Shown here: one piece after another, positions 26,678 to 35,772 of the stretch
How positions within the stretch are numbered: the first letter of the stretch is position 1
Layout: each line of letters opens with the position of its first letter
Origin: Peptoniphilus_A sp001811425
Lineage (GTDB): Bacteria; Bacillota; Clostridia; Tissierellales; Peptoniphilaceae
NCBI RefSeq assembly: GCF_001811425.1
Contig: NZ_KV804703.1
Coordinates: 1 to 64,000, forward strand
Reading direction: 5' to 3'
Length of the DNA: 64,000 nucleotides
Program-made: the position numbers and the translations under genes
Notes under the pieces: generated by a model
The model's input: the letters and a program-made list of their open reading frames with translations, nothing else
What the model was told of the DNA's origin: nothing
The model's database searches: none

Positions 26678-26713
26678 AAAAAAAACCACAGATTTCATGG
26701 AGAAGTCTGTGGT
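26678..26713 (-). terminator. Terminator after rplA
   Basis: Minus strand ACCACAGACTT pairs with AAATCTGTGGT, followed by T8. Confidence 0.88.
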
Positions 26714-26724
26714 CTTAGGTGTTT

Positions 26725-27426
26725 TTATTTTTCCATTAATTTTTGTCCATTGATTTTAATTCCAGGACCCATTGTTGATGCAACTGTTACTGATTTTAAA
26801 TAACGACCCTTTGCAGCTGCTGGTTTTGCTTTTATTATAGCCTCTGCAATTGTCTTAAAGTTTTCAGCAAGTTTTTCAACTCCGAAAGAAACTTTTCCGA
26901 TTGGAACGTTAATGATTGCAGCCTTGTCTACTCTGTATTCAACTTTACCTGCTTTAGTTTCTTTTACGGCTTGTTCTACATCAAATGTAACTGTACCTGA
27001 TTTAGGGTTTGGCATAAGTCCCTTTGGTCCAAGAACTCTACCGATTTTACCAACTACGCCCATCATGTCTGGAGTTGCAATAATTACATCAAAATCAAAC
27101 CAGTTTTCGTGTTGGATTTTTTCAACTAATTCTTCTCCACCTGCATAGTCAGCACCTGCTGCTTCAGCTTCTTTAATTTTTTCTCCCTTTGCAAGAACAA
27201 GAACTCTAATTTGTTTACCTGTTCCGTTAGGAAGAACTACAGTACCTCTTACTTGTTGGTCAGCGTGTCTTGGGTCAACACCAAGTCTTACTGCAAGTTC
27301 TACTGTTTCGTCAAAGTTTGCCTTAGCAGTCTTTATAACTAAGTCAAGAGCTTCATTTACATCATATAAATTTGATTTATCTACTAGCTTTGCGCTATCT
27401 TGATATTTTTTACCTCTTTTTGGCAT
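26725..27426 (-). CDS. rplA: 50S ribosomal protein L1
   Basis: 233 residues with GGAGG before the ATG. Family blocks: RGTVVLPNGTGKQIRVLV, GADYAGGEELVEKI, IATPDMMGVVGKIGRVLGPKG and LMPNPKSGTVT. L1 forms the E-site stalk and in many bacteria represses the L11 mRNA. It ends in its own terminator, before the L10 leader. Confidence 0.97.
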   Translation of the reverse strand: MPKRGKKYQDSAKLVDKSNLYDVNEALDLVIKTAKANFDETVELAVRLGVDPRHADQQVRGTVVLPNGTGKQIRVLVLAKGEKIKEAEAAGADYAGGEELVEKIQHENWFDFDVIIATPDMMGVVGKIGRVLGPKGLMPNPKSGTVTFDVEQAVKETKAGKVEYRVDKAAIINVPIGKVSFGVEKLAENFKTIAEAIIKAKPAAAKGRYLKSVTVASTMGPGIKINGQKLMEK

Positions 27427-27465
27427 ATTTACCTCCTTCGTGGTACTTGCGGCCTAGCCTCCCAC

Positions 27466-27891
27466 TTATCTTTCTACTTCTATACCCATACTTCTAGCTG
27501 TACCTGCGATCATTTCCATAGCAGCTTCAACGCTTGCTGCGTTAAGATCAGGCATCTTTGTTTTAGCTATTTCTTCTACTTGAGCCTTTGTCAATTTTCC
27601 AACTTTTTTCTTGTTAGGTTCACCACTTGCCTTAGCCATATTAAGAGCTTTCTTAATAAGAACTGCAGCTGGTGGAGTCTTTGTGATAAAAGTGAAAGAA
27701 CGATCTTGATAAACTGTTAGAACAACAGGGATAATCATACCTGCTTGATCTTGAGTCTTTGCGTTAAATTCCTTTGTGAACTGCATGATGTTTACACCAT
27801 GTGGTCCTAGTGCAGTACCAACTGGTGGAGCTGGTGTAGCTTTTCCTGCAGGAATTTGTAATTTTACTAATGCTATGACTTTTTTTGCCAT
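27466..27891 (-). CDS. rplK: 50S ribosomal protein L11
   Basis: 141 residues from the ATG at 27891 after GGAGG; the frame extends upstream but without a site. Family blocks: LQIPAGKATPAPPVGTALG, MQFTKEFNAKT and the C-terminal RNA-binding region with AGTARSMGIEV. Binds the GTPase centre of 23S rRNA together with L10/L12. Confidence 0.97.
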   Translation of the reverse strand: MAKKVIALVKLQIPAGKATPAPPVGTALGPHGVNIMQFTKEFNAKTQDQAGMIIPVVLTVYQDRSFTFITKTPPAAVLIKKALNMAKASGEPNKKKVGKLTKAQVEEIAKTKMPDLNAASVEAAMEMIAGTARSMGIEVER

Positions 27892-27938
27892 TTTATTTCC
27901 TCCTTGTGGTAATGCGGGTTTACCCTCCCACACATTTC

Positions 27939-28481
27939 TTACTCTTTAATAATCTGATTGAAATCCAATTCAACAATTGTATCTCTTCCAAACATTGAGA
28001 TACATACCTTAACCTTAGCTTTGTCGTAATTGAAGCTGTCGATTTTACCTACCAAATCTTTAAATGGTCCATTAATAACTTTGACAACTTCTCCTACATC
28101 GAAGTTATCGAATAACTCTTTGCTATCGGTAACTCCTAGTAGCAACACTTCTTCATCTGTTAGTGGCACAGGCTTTGAAGCTGGTCCAACGAAACCAGTT
28201 ACTCCTCTTGTATTTCTCACAAGATACCAAGTTTCGTCGTTCATAATCATGTTGACAAGGACATAAGATGGAAACATCTTTCTTTCCTTTGCCTTGGAAA
28301 CTCCATCCTTAGTTTCAACATAGTCTTCCATAGGAATTCTAATGTCGAAGATGACATCTTCCATACCACGATTGTGAACCATAGCTTCCATGTTTGCCTT
28401 TACCTTTTTTTCATAACCTGAATAAGTGTGAATTACATACCATTTTGAAGCTTCATTGCTATTAAGTTCTTGTGTATCCAA
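27939..28481 (-). CDS. nusG: Transcription termination/antitermination protein NusG
   Basis: 180 residues, TTG start (28481) with GGAG eight bases before. NGN domain (WYVIHTYSGYEKKVKANME, MFPSYVLVNM, VRNTRGVTGFVG) and C-terminal KOW domain (GEVVKVINGPFKDLVGKID). Binds RNA polymerase and suppresses or promotes pausing. Neighbours secE and rplK are standard. Confidence 0.96.
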   Translation of the reverse strand: MDTQELNSNEASKWYVIHTYSGYEKKVKANMEAMVHNRGMEDVIFDIRIPMEDYVETKDGVSKAKERKMFPSYVLVNMIMNDETWYLVRNTRGVTGFVGPASKPVPLTDEEVLLLGVTDSKELFDNFDVGEVVKVINGPFKDLVGKIDSFNYDKAKVKVCISMFGRDTIVELDFNQIIKE

Positions 28482-28495
28482 CTAAAACACTCCAA

Positions 28496-28711
28496 TCAAT
28501 AAATAAAACCAAATAAAAACATTATGATTTTATCATATGCTAATAGTAGTAATGATGACAAAATAACTGCAACAATTACTATTATAGAATATTTGATTAC
28601 AGTATCCTTAGAAGGCCATACAACCTTTTTGAATTCAGATTTCACACCTCTAAAGTATCTACCTAGACCGCCTTTTTTTTCTTCAGTCTTAGGTGCTGTT
28701 TTAGTAGCCAT
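28496..28711 (-). CDS. secE: Preprotein translocase subunit SecE
   Basis: 71 residues: a short charged N-terminus, the conserved amphipathic block FRGVKSEFKKVVWPSKDTV and one membrane span (YSIIVIVAVILSSLLLLAY), the minimal single-span form of Gram-positives. Stabilises SecY. Lies between rpmG and nusG. Confidence 0.96.
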   Translation of the reverse strand: MATKTAPKTEEKKGGLGRYFRGVKSEFKKVVWPSKDTVIKYSIIVIVAVILSSLLLLAYDKIIMFLFGFIY

Positions 28712-28720
28712 AAATCCTCC

Positions 28721-28870
28721 TTACTTAGTTTCTTTGTGAGTCGTATGTTCTTTACAGAATTTACAATACTTCTTTAGTTCCAATCTTTCAGTAGTATTCT
28801 TCTTGTTTTTATATGTCACATAATTTCTGTTTTTACATTGTGTGCATTCAAGTACTACTCTATCTGCCAT
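28721..28870 (-). CDS. rpmG: 50S ribosomal protein L33
   Basis: 49 residues, starting at the ATG at 28870 after GGAGGTG. The sequence carries ADRVVLECTQCKNRNYVTYKNK, ERLELKKYCKFC and two CxxC pairs, so it is the zinc-binding (C+) form. First gene of rpmG-secE-nusG-rplK-rplA. Confidence 0.95.
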   Translation of the reverse strand: MADRVVLECTQCKNRNYVTYKNKKNTTERLELKKYCKFCKEHTTHKETK

Positions 28871-28888
28871 AAAAACACCTCCAGTGCT

Positions 28889-28912
28889 AAAAAAAAGAGC
28901 CGCCCTTGGCTC
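28889..28912 (-). terminator. Hairpin with T8 in the rpmG 5' leader
   Basis: Minus strand GAGCC-N6-GGCTC followed by T8, ending 18 bases before the rpmG start. It may be the terminator of the helicase operon upstream. Because the likely rpmG promoter lies on its far side, it could instead act as an attenuator of the rpmG-secE-nusG transcript. Confidence 0.75.
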
Positions 28913-28930
28913 CTTCTAATTTACTAAGTA

Positions 28931-28958
28931 ATACTACCACATAAGTCCCCTTTTGTAA
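28931..28958 (-). promoter_or_regulatory. Possible rpmG promoter
   Basis: Minus strand TTACAA-N16-TAGTAT, a moderate match, upstream of the hairpin. Confidence 0.4.
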
Positions 28959-28995
28959 AGCTATTTGTGATAAATTTTCTCTATTTTTTCTGCTT

Positions 28996-31293
28996 TTAAT
29001 TATTTTTTTCACCATGAAAATTTTTTAGGATTTCACTTATTTCAGCTGAGTCCATAAAATCATAAATTTTCCAGTGATTTGGCAGCAAAAATTTGTAGGG
29101 TTCAAGGGAAAATCTCTTGTCCATTAAAAGAATTTTGCCCCTGTCATCTTCAGTCCTTATGACGCGTCCTGCCGCTTGCACAACCTTTATCATGCCAGGA
29201 TAAATGTAGGCGTACTCATAACCTCTCTTGTACTTTTTTTGGAAGTGACTCTTTAAAATATTTCTCTCATAGGATAGACCAGGCAGACCCACAGTTATTA
29301 TGGCGACCCCTCTCAGTCTCTCGCCAATTAAGTCTATGCCCTCAGAAAAAACTCCACCCATAACTGCAAAGGCTCTTGTGCTAGAAGAAAAGGTAAACTG
29401 GTTTAAAAATTCTTGGCGGTCAGCTTCTGTCATGTCCCTATCTTGCTTAACTGCCTCCTGGTCTATGTCAAGGTATCTTTCGTAGACACTTTCCATAAAG
29501 GAATAGGATGGAAAGAAGAAAATATAATTGCCATCATCATCAGAAAAATTTTTAAGATTTTCAATTATTTCATCAATTGAATCTTCTCTATCCCTATAAA
29601 CTGTTGAGATCTTATTATTTCTAAGGACCAGTAAATTTTCTGGGTCAAAAGGGGATTTTATCTTGTAATAGTTTGTCTTTTCATCTGCCCCTAAAAGTTT
29701 TCCGTAATATTTTATGGGGCTTAAGGTTGCTGAGAAAAAGACAGAAGACCTAGGTGTCCTCAAAATATTTTCAAAAATTGGTGCAATGTCAAGGGACTTA
29801 ATCTTAACAGAGTTTTCACTTTTTATGGAAACAAAGTCCTTGTTGTAGTATTCCAAAATTTTGATGTACTTAAAAAGTTTAAAGTATATGTCAAGAGCAT
29901 CTTCATAGCTCTTCACTTCCTTGTCCTTTATTAGAAAGTCGTTCATTGAAAAAACTGTCTTTTCCACTTCTCCATTAAAGGCTAAAAATTCATCATAGGA
30001 ATAAAAAGTTTTTTCGCCTAATTTTTTAAACTCTTCTAGGGCATTTGTGAGGTGCTTTCTGGCAGCCTTTCTCTTCTTGGGAAGAAGGTCTAAAAGTTTT
30101 TCCAAGTCGCCGATAAAAACTTCTGCCGAGTACATTTCTCTCCCCCTCTCCAAGAGGTTGTGGCTCTCATCAATGAGGAGGGCGAACCTGAGCATGGAGT
30201 TTTCAAAAAATCTTTTGAGATAAACTGTTGGGTCAAAGATGTAATTGTAGTCGCAGACAATGAAGTCAGAGAAGTCCAATAAGTCCAATTGATATTCAAA
30301 GGGGCAGACCATGTGAAGTCTTGCAAATTTTTCAATATTTTCCCTAGAAAAATTGTGGCAGGAGTCAAAAATGTCTATTATGGCGTCGTTGACTCTGTCA
30401 AAGTGTCCCTTGGCATAGGGACAGTCCTTGGGATTGCAAGAAACTTTGTCATTTAAGCAAATTTTTTCCTTTGCCGTGACAATTGCAAGCTTTAATTTTA
30501 ATTTTTTATTTAAAAGTCTTTCCAGGGCATCCTTGGCAGCATTTTTCCCAGTAGACCTTGCCACAAGATAAAATGCCTTGTCAATTTTATCTTCTCCCAT
30601 GGCTTTAATTGTGGGGAAAATCGTGGAAATTGACTTGCCAATGCCTGTTGGTGCCTCAACAAATAATTTATTTTCCTCATCAATTGTGTTATAAACTGCA
30701 ACGGAAAGTTCTCTCTGCCCCTTTCTAAAATTTTTAAAGGGAAATCTTAGTTTTTTTATGGACTCATCCCTAGTGTCCTTCCAGTCAACAATTCTCTTGG
30801 AAAACTCCAAATATTCCATTAAAGTTCCCATGAAAAAGTCGCGAAGTTCCCCAAAGGAAAAAGCCTTTTTTATGTTTAAAGTTTCTTCTGTTTCAAGTTG
30901 AAAATATGTTAGCATTACATTTATTTCATCAAGTTCATGATCTTTTGCATAAATATAGGCGTAGCACCTAGCCTGTGCCCAGTGCATGATGTTTTCTTCC
31001 TTTTTAAGGTCTTCTAGGTCCCTTGTAGTTGATTTTATTTCGTCAACTGTAACTTCCTCGGAAACTTCAATGCCATCGGCGCGACCTTCCACAGTGAAAA
31101 TTATGTCCTCAATTTCTTCTGTGGTCCTCAAAAAAACTTCTGTCAAAAAATCTTTGGAGTATTCCCTTTGGACCTTTTGATGAGCCTTTATTCCCTCTAT
31201 TGCCCTCTTGTTGGAAAAAAATCTCCTGTCGATGTCGCCAGACCTTTTGACGAATTCTATTAAATTTCTTACGGAGATTTTTACTTCCTTCAC
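28996..31293 (-). CDS. PD-(D/E)XK nuclease fused to XPD/Rad3-type Fe-S helicase
   Basis: 765 residues, GTG start (the ATG two bases upstream is followed at once by TGA). Residues ~60-130 show a RecB/Cas4-like nuclease pattern: VEGRADGIE, then TVDEIKST (E-x-K) and a Gln in HWAQARCYAY. Walker A EAPTGIGKS at ~212-220; four Cys in the Fe-S insertion (ICLNDKVSC, DCPYAKG, MVCPFEYQ); DEAH-type box LLIDESHNL; C-terminal AAGRVIRTEDDRG. This matches DinG/XPD-like 5'-3' DNA helicases with an added nuclease, seen in several Firmicutes; probable role in repair. Last of a run with an FAD protein and trmL. Confidence 0.85.
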   Translation of the reverse strand: MKEVKISVRNLIEFVKRSGDIDRRFFSNKRAIEGIKAHQKVQREYSKDFLTEVFLRTTEEIEDIIFTVEGRADGIEVSEEVTVDEIKSTTRDLEDLKKEENIMHWAQARCYAYIYAKDHELDEINVMLTYFQLETEETLNIKKAFSFGELRDFFMGTLMEYLEFSKRIVDWKDTRDESIKKLRFPFKNFRKGQRELSVAVYNTIDEENKLFVEAPTGIGKSISTIFPTIKAMGEDKIDKAFYLVARSTGKNAAKDALERLLNKKLKLKLAIVTAKEKICLNDKVSCNPKDCPYAKGHFDRVNDAIIDIFDSCHNFSRENIEKFARLHMVCPFEYQLDLLDFSDFIVCDYNYIFDPTVYLKRFFENSMLRFALLIDESHNLLERGREMYSAEVFIGDLEKLLDLLPKKRKAARKHLTNALEEFKKLGEKTFYSYDEFLAFNGEVEKTVFSMNDFLIKDKEVKSYEDALDIYFKLFKYIKILEYYNKDFVSIKSENSVKIKSLDIAPIFENILRTPRSSVFFSATLSPIKYYGKLLGADEKTNYYKIKSPFDPENLLVLRNNKISTVYRDREDSIDEIIENLKNFSDDDGNYIFFFPSYSFMESVYERYLDIDQEAVKQDRDMTEADRQEFLNQFTFSSSTRAFAVMGGVFSEGIDLIGERLRGVAIITVGLPGLSYERNILKSHFQKKYKRGYEYAYIYPGMIKVVQAAGRVIRTEDDRGKILLMDKRFSLEPYKFLLPNHWKIYDFMDSAEISEILKNFHGEKNN

Positions 31294-31330
31294 ATAAATC
31301 CACCCTTATTTAAAATATTTTCTCAAAAAA

Positions 31331-31795
31331 TTATTCCAAATCTAAAAAATCAAGCTGTCTCAAAGCTTCAAACAAAATAATATTTGCAGAATTTGACAAG
31401 TTTAAACTCCTGCCATAATCCTTTAACATGGGAATTCTTATAGCCATGTCATAGTTTCCGAAGATCAAATCTTCTGGTAGACCTCGAGTTTCTGGTCCAA
31501 AAACTATAAAATCGCCATCCTTAAATTTCACATCAGAATATTTTTTCTTTGCCTTGGTGGAGGCGAGATAAAAATTGCTGTCTGGATATTTTTCCACAAG
31601 TTCATCATAGGAATCGTAATAATTTATGTCTACAAGGTGCCAATAATCAAGCCCTGCCCTCTTTAAATGTTTATCGTCAACTTCAAAACCAAGAGGCTTT
31701 ATTAGGTGCAGCCTCGTCTTTGTAAGGCCGCAAGTCCTTGCAATTGCACCTGTATTAAAGGGAATTTCTGGCTCATAAAATACTATATTTAACAT
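31331..31795 (-). CDS. trmL: tRNA (cytidine(34)-2'-O)-methyltransferase
   Basis: 154 residues from the ATG at 31795, overlapping the end of the FAD gene by a few bases. A SPOUT methyltransferase that modifies the wobble base of Leu tRNAs. Family blocks: VFYEPEIPFNTGAIARTCG, LIKPLGFEVDDKHLKRAGLDYW, FGPETRGLPEDL and IPMLKDYGRSLNLSNSANI. Full length. Confidence 0.93.
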   Translation of the reverse strand: MLNIVFYEPEIPFNTGAIARTCGLTKTRLHLIKPLGFEVDDKHLKRAGLDYWHLVDINYYDSYDELVEKYPDSNFYLASTKAKKKYSDVKFKDGDFIVFGPETRGLPEDLIFGNYDMAIRIPMLKDYGRSLNLSNSANIILFEALRQLDFLDLE

Positions 31796-33345
31796 TTTTT
31801 GTCTCCTTCTAAAATTTCTATGGCACATTTAAGTCCGTCAAGGGCAGAAGAAATTATTCCTCCAGAATAACCTGCACCTTCTCCTATGGGAAATAAATTT
31901 TCCACTTTTATGCTTCTATAATTATCTCTCACTATCCTAACTGGCGAAGATGTCCTTGTCTCCACTCCTGTTAGGATTGCGTCGTCACTTGAAAATCCGT
32001 GAACTCTTTTATCCATTACCCTAAGGGCGTTTTTTATGGCGCGATTAATGGATTCTGGATAAATTTCATTTAAATCGGCAAAGACATAGCCTGGCTTAAA
32101 AGTTGGCTTCACCTGACCAAGTTTTTCAGTCACCCTATTTTCCATAAAGTCCTTCACTCTTTGGACAGGTGCCTTGCCCTGACCCATGTCATAGGCTTTC
32201 TTTTCGATTTCATTTTGAAAATTCATGCCAGCTAGGTTCCCAGCACCAAAAATTTTATCATCAATACTTGCAACTATTGCTGAATTTGAGTTGTCGCCAG
32301 ACCTGTCGTGATAGGACATGCCATTTACAACAAGCTTACCTTCTATTGAAGATGAGTTTACCACATAGCCACCTGGGCACATGCAGAAGGTGTAAACGGA
32401 GTGCGCCTGGTCTTTGTCTGTGACATTAAGCTGATAAGTTGCCGCTGGAAGTTTATCTGAGACCATGCCATACTGGGCCATCTCAATATTTTTCCTTAAA
32501 TGTTCAATTCTAAAGCCTACAGCAAAAGGCTTTTGCTCAAGTAAATTATACTTATCAAGCATAGAAAAAGTATCTCTTGCAGAATTTCCAAGGGCTAAAA
32601 TGTAGGCATCGGCAACATATTCTCCCTTGTCTGTTATTATTTTATTTATTTTTCCATCTTCTATGTCAAAATCAATAAGCTTTTCGCTGAATTTATATCT
32701 TGCACCTTGACTTTCAATTTCACGCCTCATATTTTTTATGACGTCACGCAAAATATCTGTCCCTATATGAGGTTTTTGCTCGTAGAGAATATCTTCTGGC
32801 GCTCCATTTTCCACAAAGATGTCAAAGACATGAGAGACCCTCTTGTCTTTTGATCTGGATGTTAGTTTGCCGTCAGAAAAAGTTCCTGCGCCGCCTTCTC
32901 CAAATTGCACATTGGAATTTTCGTCCAGTCTTCCACTTTCGTGAAGTTCATCAATGTCCTTTACTCTTTCATCAACTGCCTTGCCCCTTTCAATTAGGGT
33001 CACCTTTACGCCCTTCTTTGAAAGCAAATAGGCAGCAAAAAGTCCTGCAGGTCCAGTCCCAACTATGACCGCAGTTTTTATATTGTTAAGATTATTAACT
33101 TCAAGCTTTTCTTCATGAAATTCATCAATATTATTTTTAAGTCTCTTGAGAGTTTTTTTATCTATGTCCTTTAATTCTAAATCCACTAAAACTTGGTAGA
33201 TGTAATTAATTTCACATCTTGCATCTAGGGATTTCTTGTAAATTTTATAGTCAAAATCCTTTTTATTTAATTCCTTTTCAATTTTTCCTCGCAAAAATTT
33301 TTCGTCCTTGTCGTAGGGAACTTTAATATTTCTTAAAATAATCAT
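31789..33345 (-). CDS. FAD-dependent oxidoreductase (COG2509-type)
   Basis: 518 residues. The N-terminal ~90 residues form a small domain typical of this family, followed by the dinucleotide fold VIVGTGPAGLFAAYLLSKKG with GxGxxG, ERGKAVDERVKDID, GEGGAGTFSDGKLTSRSKD and a C-terminal GEGAGYSGGI FAD block. Usually annotated as an uncharacterised FAD-dependent dehydrogenase; the substrate is not known. It heads FAD-trmL-helicase and is divergent from lepB. Confidence 0.88.
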   Translation of the reverse strand: MIILRNIKVPYDKDEKFLRGKIEKELNKKDFDYKIYKKSLDARCEINYIYQVLVDLELKDIDKKTLKRLKNNIDEFHEEKLEVNNLNNIKTAVIVGTGPAGLFAAYLLSKKGVKVTLIERGKAVDERVKDIDELHESGRLDENSNVQFGEGGAGTFSDGKLTSRSKDKRVSHVFDIFVENGAPEDILYEQKPHIGTDILRDVIKNMRREIESQGARYKFSEKLIDFDIEDGKINKIITDKGEYVADAYILALGNSARDTFSMLDKYNLLEQKPFAVGFRIEHLRKNIEMAQYGMVSDKLPAATYQLNVTDKDQAHSVYTFCMCPGGYVVNSSSIEGKLVVNGMSYHDRSGDNSNSAIVASIDDKIFGAGNLAGMNFQNEIEKKAYDMGQGKAPVQRVKDFMENRVTEKLGQVKPTFKPGYVFADLNEIYPESINRAIKNALRVMDKRVHGFSSDDAILTGVETRTSSPVRIVRDNYRSIKVENLFPIGEGAGYSGGIISSALDGLKCAIEILEGDKKC

Positions 33346-33360
33346 ATTTTCACCAAAAAC

Positions 33361-33416
33361 ATTATAACACGAAAAAATCCCATTTTACCAAATTGTGATT
33401 AATGCTATAATAAAAA
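33361..33416. promoter_or_regulatory. Divergent promoters of the FAD gene and lepB
   Basis: Minus strand TATAAT at plus 33361-33366, within 25 bases of the FAD gene start. Plus strand TTTACC-N16-TATAAT, with the -10 near 33409-33414, for lepB. The -35 elements are weak. Confidence 0.5.
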
Positions 33417-33427
33417 AGGAGGTTATA

Positions 33428-33949
33428 ATGAAAAAAGATTTATCTTACATAAAAGTTATAGTTATTGCAGTTATACTTGCACTTTTTATGAGAACTTTTC
33501 TCTTTAATATAGTTAGAGTTCAGCAAACTTCAATGTATCCAACTGTAAAACCCAATGATATAATTTTGTCATCTTCCCTCTACAGGTTCAAAAAAGATTT
33601 TAAAAGAGGCGACATTGTTGTCTTTAAATCCCCTTCAGAAAACAAAATGCTAATCAAAAGAATTGTAGGACTCCCTGGAGAAAAAGTTGAAATTTATGAT
33701 GGATCAATTTATATTGACGGGAAACTTTTAGAAGAAAAGTATTTTAAGGAAAAACCCTATACTCTATCTCCTACAAGTGAATTTGAAGTCCAAGCCGATG
33801 AATTATTTGTTCTTGGTGACAACAGAAGTCCTAATGGATCTGTGGACTCGAGAATCTTTGGTCCAATTAAAATAAAAAACATAAGATCTCATCCTTTTTA
33901 TAGGATCTTTCCAATAAATTCAAAAAAAATTATAAATGAAATTAACTAA
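33428..33949 (+). CDS. lepB: Signal peptidase I
   Basis: 173 residues from the ATG at 33428 (AAAGGAGG upstream). One N-terminal membrane span (VIVIAVILALFMRTFLF), catalytic Ser in QQTSMYPT, catalytic Lys in NKMLIKRIVGLPGE, and the C-terminal GDNRSPNGSVDSRIFGPI block. Cleaves Sec signal peptides on the outer membrane face; clients here include the adhesin, metallophosphoesterase and M23 hydrolase. Short Gram-positive form. Confidence 0.95.
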   Translation: MKKDLSYIKVIVIAVILALFMRTFLFNIVRVQQTSMYPTVKPNDIILSSSLYRFKKDFKRGDIVVFKSPSENKMLIKRIVGLPGEKVEIYDGSIYIDGKLLEEKYFKEKPYTLSPTSEFEVQADELFVLGDNRSPNGSVDSRIFGPIKIKNIRSHPFYRIFPINSKKIINEIN

Positions 33950-33959
33950 AATAGAGACC

Positions 33960-35111
33960 TCATAGGGTCTCTTCTTTTGTTTTTGGCAAAATTATTTCAA
34001 ATACTGTTCCTATAATTTCACCCTTTTCATTTTTGTTGTCTAAAATTTTTATGTCGCCCCTTAATTTTTCCATTATATTTTTCACGAGGTTTAAGCCAAT
34101 GCCGTAGCCGCCGCTCTTTCGGTTTCTGGACTCATCAACCCTATAAAACAAATCAAAAACTTTATCTTTATCCTCGTCGCTGATTCCCACGCCAGTATCT
34201 CTCACTTCTATAAAATAATTTTCTTCATCTTCTCTAAAATCAAAGGAAAGACTTCCGCCGTCAATGTTATAAAGTATTCCATTTTTGCCAAGGTTAAAGA
34301 GGACCCTCTCTAGCAAAATGTCATTGGAATAAATTATTTTATCTTCCAGCTTGGAAATAATCTTCACATTTTTTTCTTCTGCCAAGTCCTCCAAGTCAAA
34401 GGCAACTTCTTCCACTAAGTCTCTTAGGTTAAAATTTCTTAAAAGAGCATTTTCCCTGCGATTTAAAAATAAAAGGGACTCAATGATTTTTGAAATTCTG
34501 TCTATGTTTTCGTCAAAATTATCTAGTAGGTCTTTTAAGTCCCCATCAGAAACTTTATTTTTCATAAGATAAATTTCAAGTGAAGACTTTATTATGGAAA
34601 TTGGGGTGTTTAGCTCGTGAGCAATGGCAGATGAAAGGGCCTTTTCCCTGGCATAACTTGAATAAATTTTATCCAGAGACTTTTCAAAGGCAAGGGAAAG
34701 CTCTTCAATCTCTTGGGACTCTCCCGGCATATAAATATTTTCTTCACTCTTTATCTTGTCCACATCGATTTCTTGAACTTTTTCCTTTAAGTCCTTTAGG
34801 GGTTTTAAAAGTCTTGAAACCAAGACATAATAAACGAGAGACCCAAGGGCAATTGTCCCTGTAATTACAATTAAGGAAAAGTTTTTTATCTCTTTCGTTG
34901 ATTTTAACTTTGAATCTTCAAGGACAATAAAATAATCATCGCCCTTGGTTTTTTCTTCCTGGACAATTTTTTCGCCAATATCTAAAATTCTCTTCTCTTG
35001 ATACTTGCCAATGATGTAGTTTGAGGTCGCCATCATTATTATAAAGATGAGAATTATGGAAAAAATCAGCTTGAAGACCAAGGTGTTCTTGGCATTTTTA
35101 ATTTTCTTCAT
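33960..35111 (-). CDS. Sensor histidine kinase
   Basis: 383 residues from the ATG at 35111; the frame extends to an ATG at 35138 and neither has an ideal site. Two membrane spans (near LIFSIILIFIIMMAT and FSLIVITGTIALGSLVYYVLV) frame a small ~50-residue outside loop, too small for a large sensor fold. Then a HAMP-like linker, H-box SSAIAHELNTPISII, N-box LFNLGKNGILYN and G-boxes DTGVGISDEDKDKVFDLF and GGYGIGLNLVK. The start overlaps the response-regulator stop. Signal unknown. Confidence 0.92.
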   Translation of the reverse strand: MKKIKNAKNTLVFKLIFSIILIFIIMMATSNYIIGKYQEKRILDIGEKIVQEEKTKGDDYFIVLEDSKLKSTKEIKNFSLIVITGTIALGSLVYYVLVSRLLKPLKDLKEKVQEIDVDKIKSEENIYMPGESQEIEELSLAFEKSLDKIYSSYAREKALSSAIAHELNTPISIIKSSLEIYLMKNKVSDGDLKDLLDNFDENIDRISKIIESLLFLNRRENALLRNFNLRDLVEEVAFDLEDLAEEKNVKIISKLEDKIIYSNDILLERVLFNLGKNGILYNIDGGSLSFDFREDEENYFIEVRDTGVGISDEDKDKVFDLFYRVDESRNRKSGGYGIGLNLVKNIMEKLRGDIKILDNKNEKGEIIGTVFEIILPKTKEETL

Positions 35112-35772
35112 CAATAATGTAGCCCTTTCCAATTTCATTTCTTATAATATTTTTCCCCAGCCTTGCCTTTAATTTTTTCCTAAGGGCTGACATGTGAACC
35201 CTCACAACATTGGAAAATAAGTCTACCTCGTCATTCCAAACATGCTCCATGAGTTCTTCTGTTGTTACATATCTTCCCAGGTTGAAAAATAAATATTCCA
35301 AGATGCCTGCTTCCTTGGCTGTGAGCCTTAAATTTTCGCCATCAATGGTAAAGGTCCTCTTTGTCGTGTCAAAGCTTATGCCGCTTGTTTCTATTACTGC
35401 ATCCTTTATTGTCGTTTGTCTCCTAAGAAGGGACCTAATCCTTGCCTTTAACTCCTCAAAGTGGAAAGGCTTTAGGACATAGTCGTTGGCACCCAAGTCA
35501 AAGCCGCGCACTCTGTCGTCAACATCTGATAGAGCAGTGAGCATAATAATATTTACTTCCCTGTCCCTCTCTCTAATTTCCCTTAAAATTTCAAAGCCAT
35601 CTTTTTTGGGGAGATTGATGTCTAAGATAATGAGGTCGTAATCATTGGTAAAGGCCATAAAGGACCCTCCTTCGCCGTCAAGGGCAGTGTCAACTACATA
35701 ACCAGAGTGGACCAAGCCCTCTCTTATGGATTCCAAAAGCCTTTCTTCATCTTCAACAAGTAAAATTTTCAT
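35098..35772 (-). CDS. OmpR-family response regulator
   Basis: 224 residues from the ATG at 35772, which follows AGAGGA and overlaps the folA stop (ATGA). Receiver domain with acidic pocket EDEE, phospho-acceptor Asp in LIILDINLPKKDGFE, Thr in MLTALSD and Lys in VLKPFHFEEL. Winged-helix DNA-binding domain (LRLTAKEAGILEYLF, NVVRVHMSALRKKL). Partner of the kinase just downstream. Confidence 0.93.
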   Translation of the reverse strand: MKILLVEDEERLLESIREGLVHSGYVVDTALDGEGGSFMAFTNDYDLIILDINLPKKDGFEILREIRERDREVNIIMLTALSDVDDRVRGFDLGANDYVLKPFHFEELKARIRSLLRRQTTIKDAVIETSGISFDTTKRTFTIDGENLRLTAKEAGILEYLFFNLGRYVTTEELMEHVWNDEVDLFSNVVRVHMSALRKKLKARLGKNIIRNEIGKGYIIDEEN

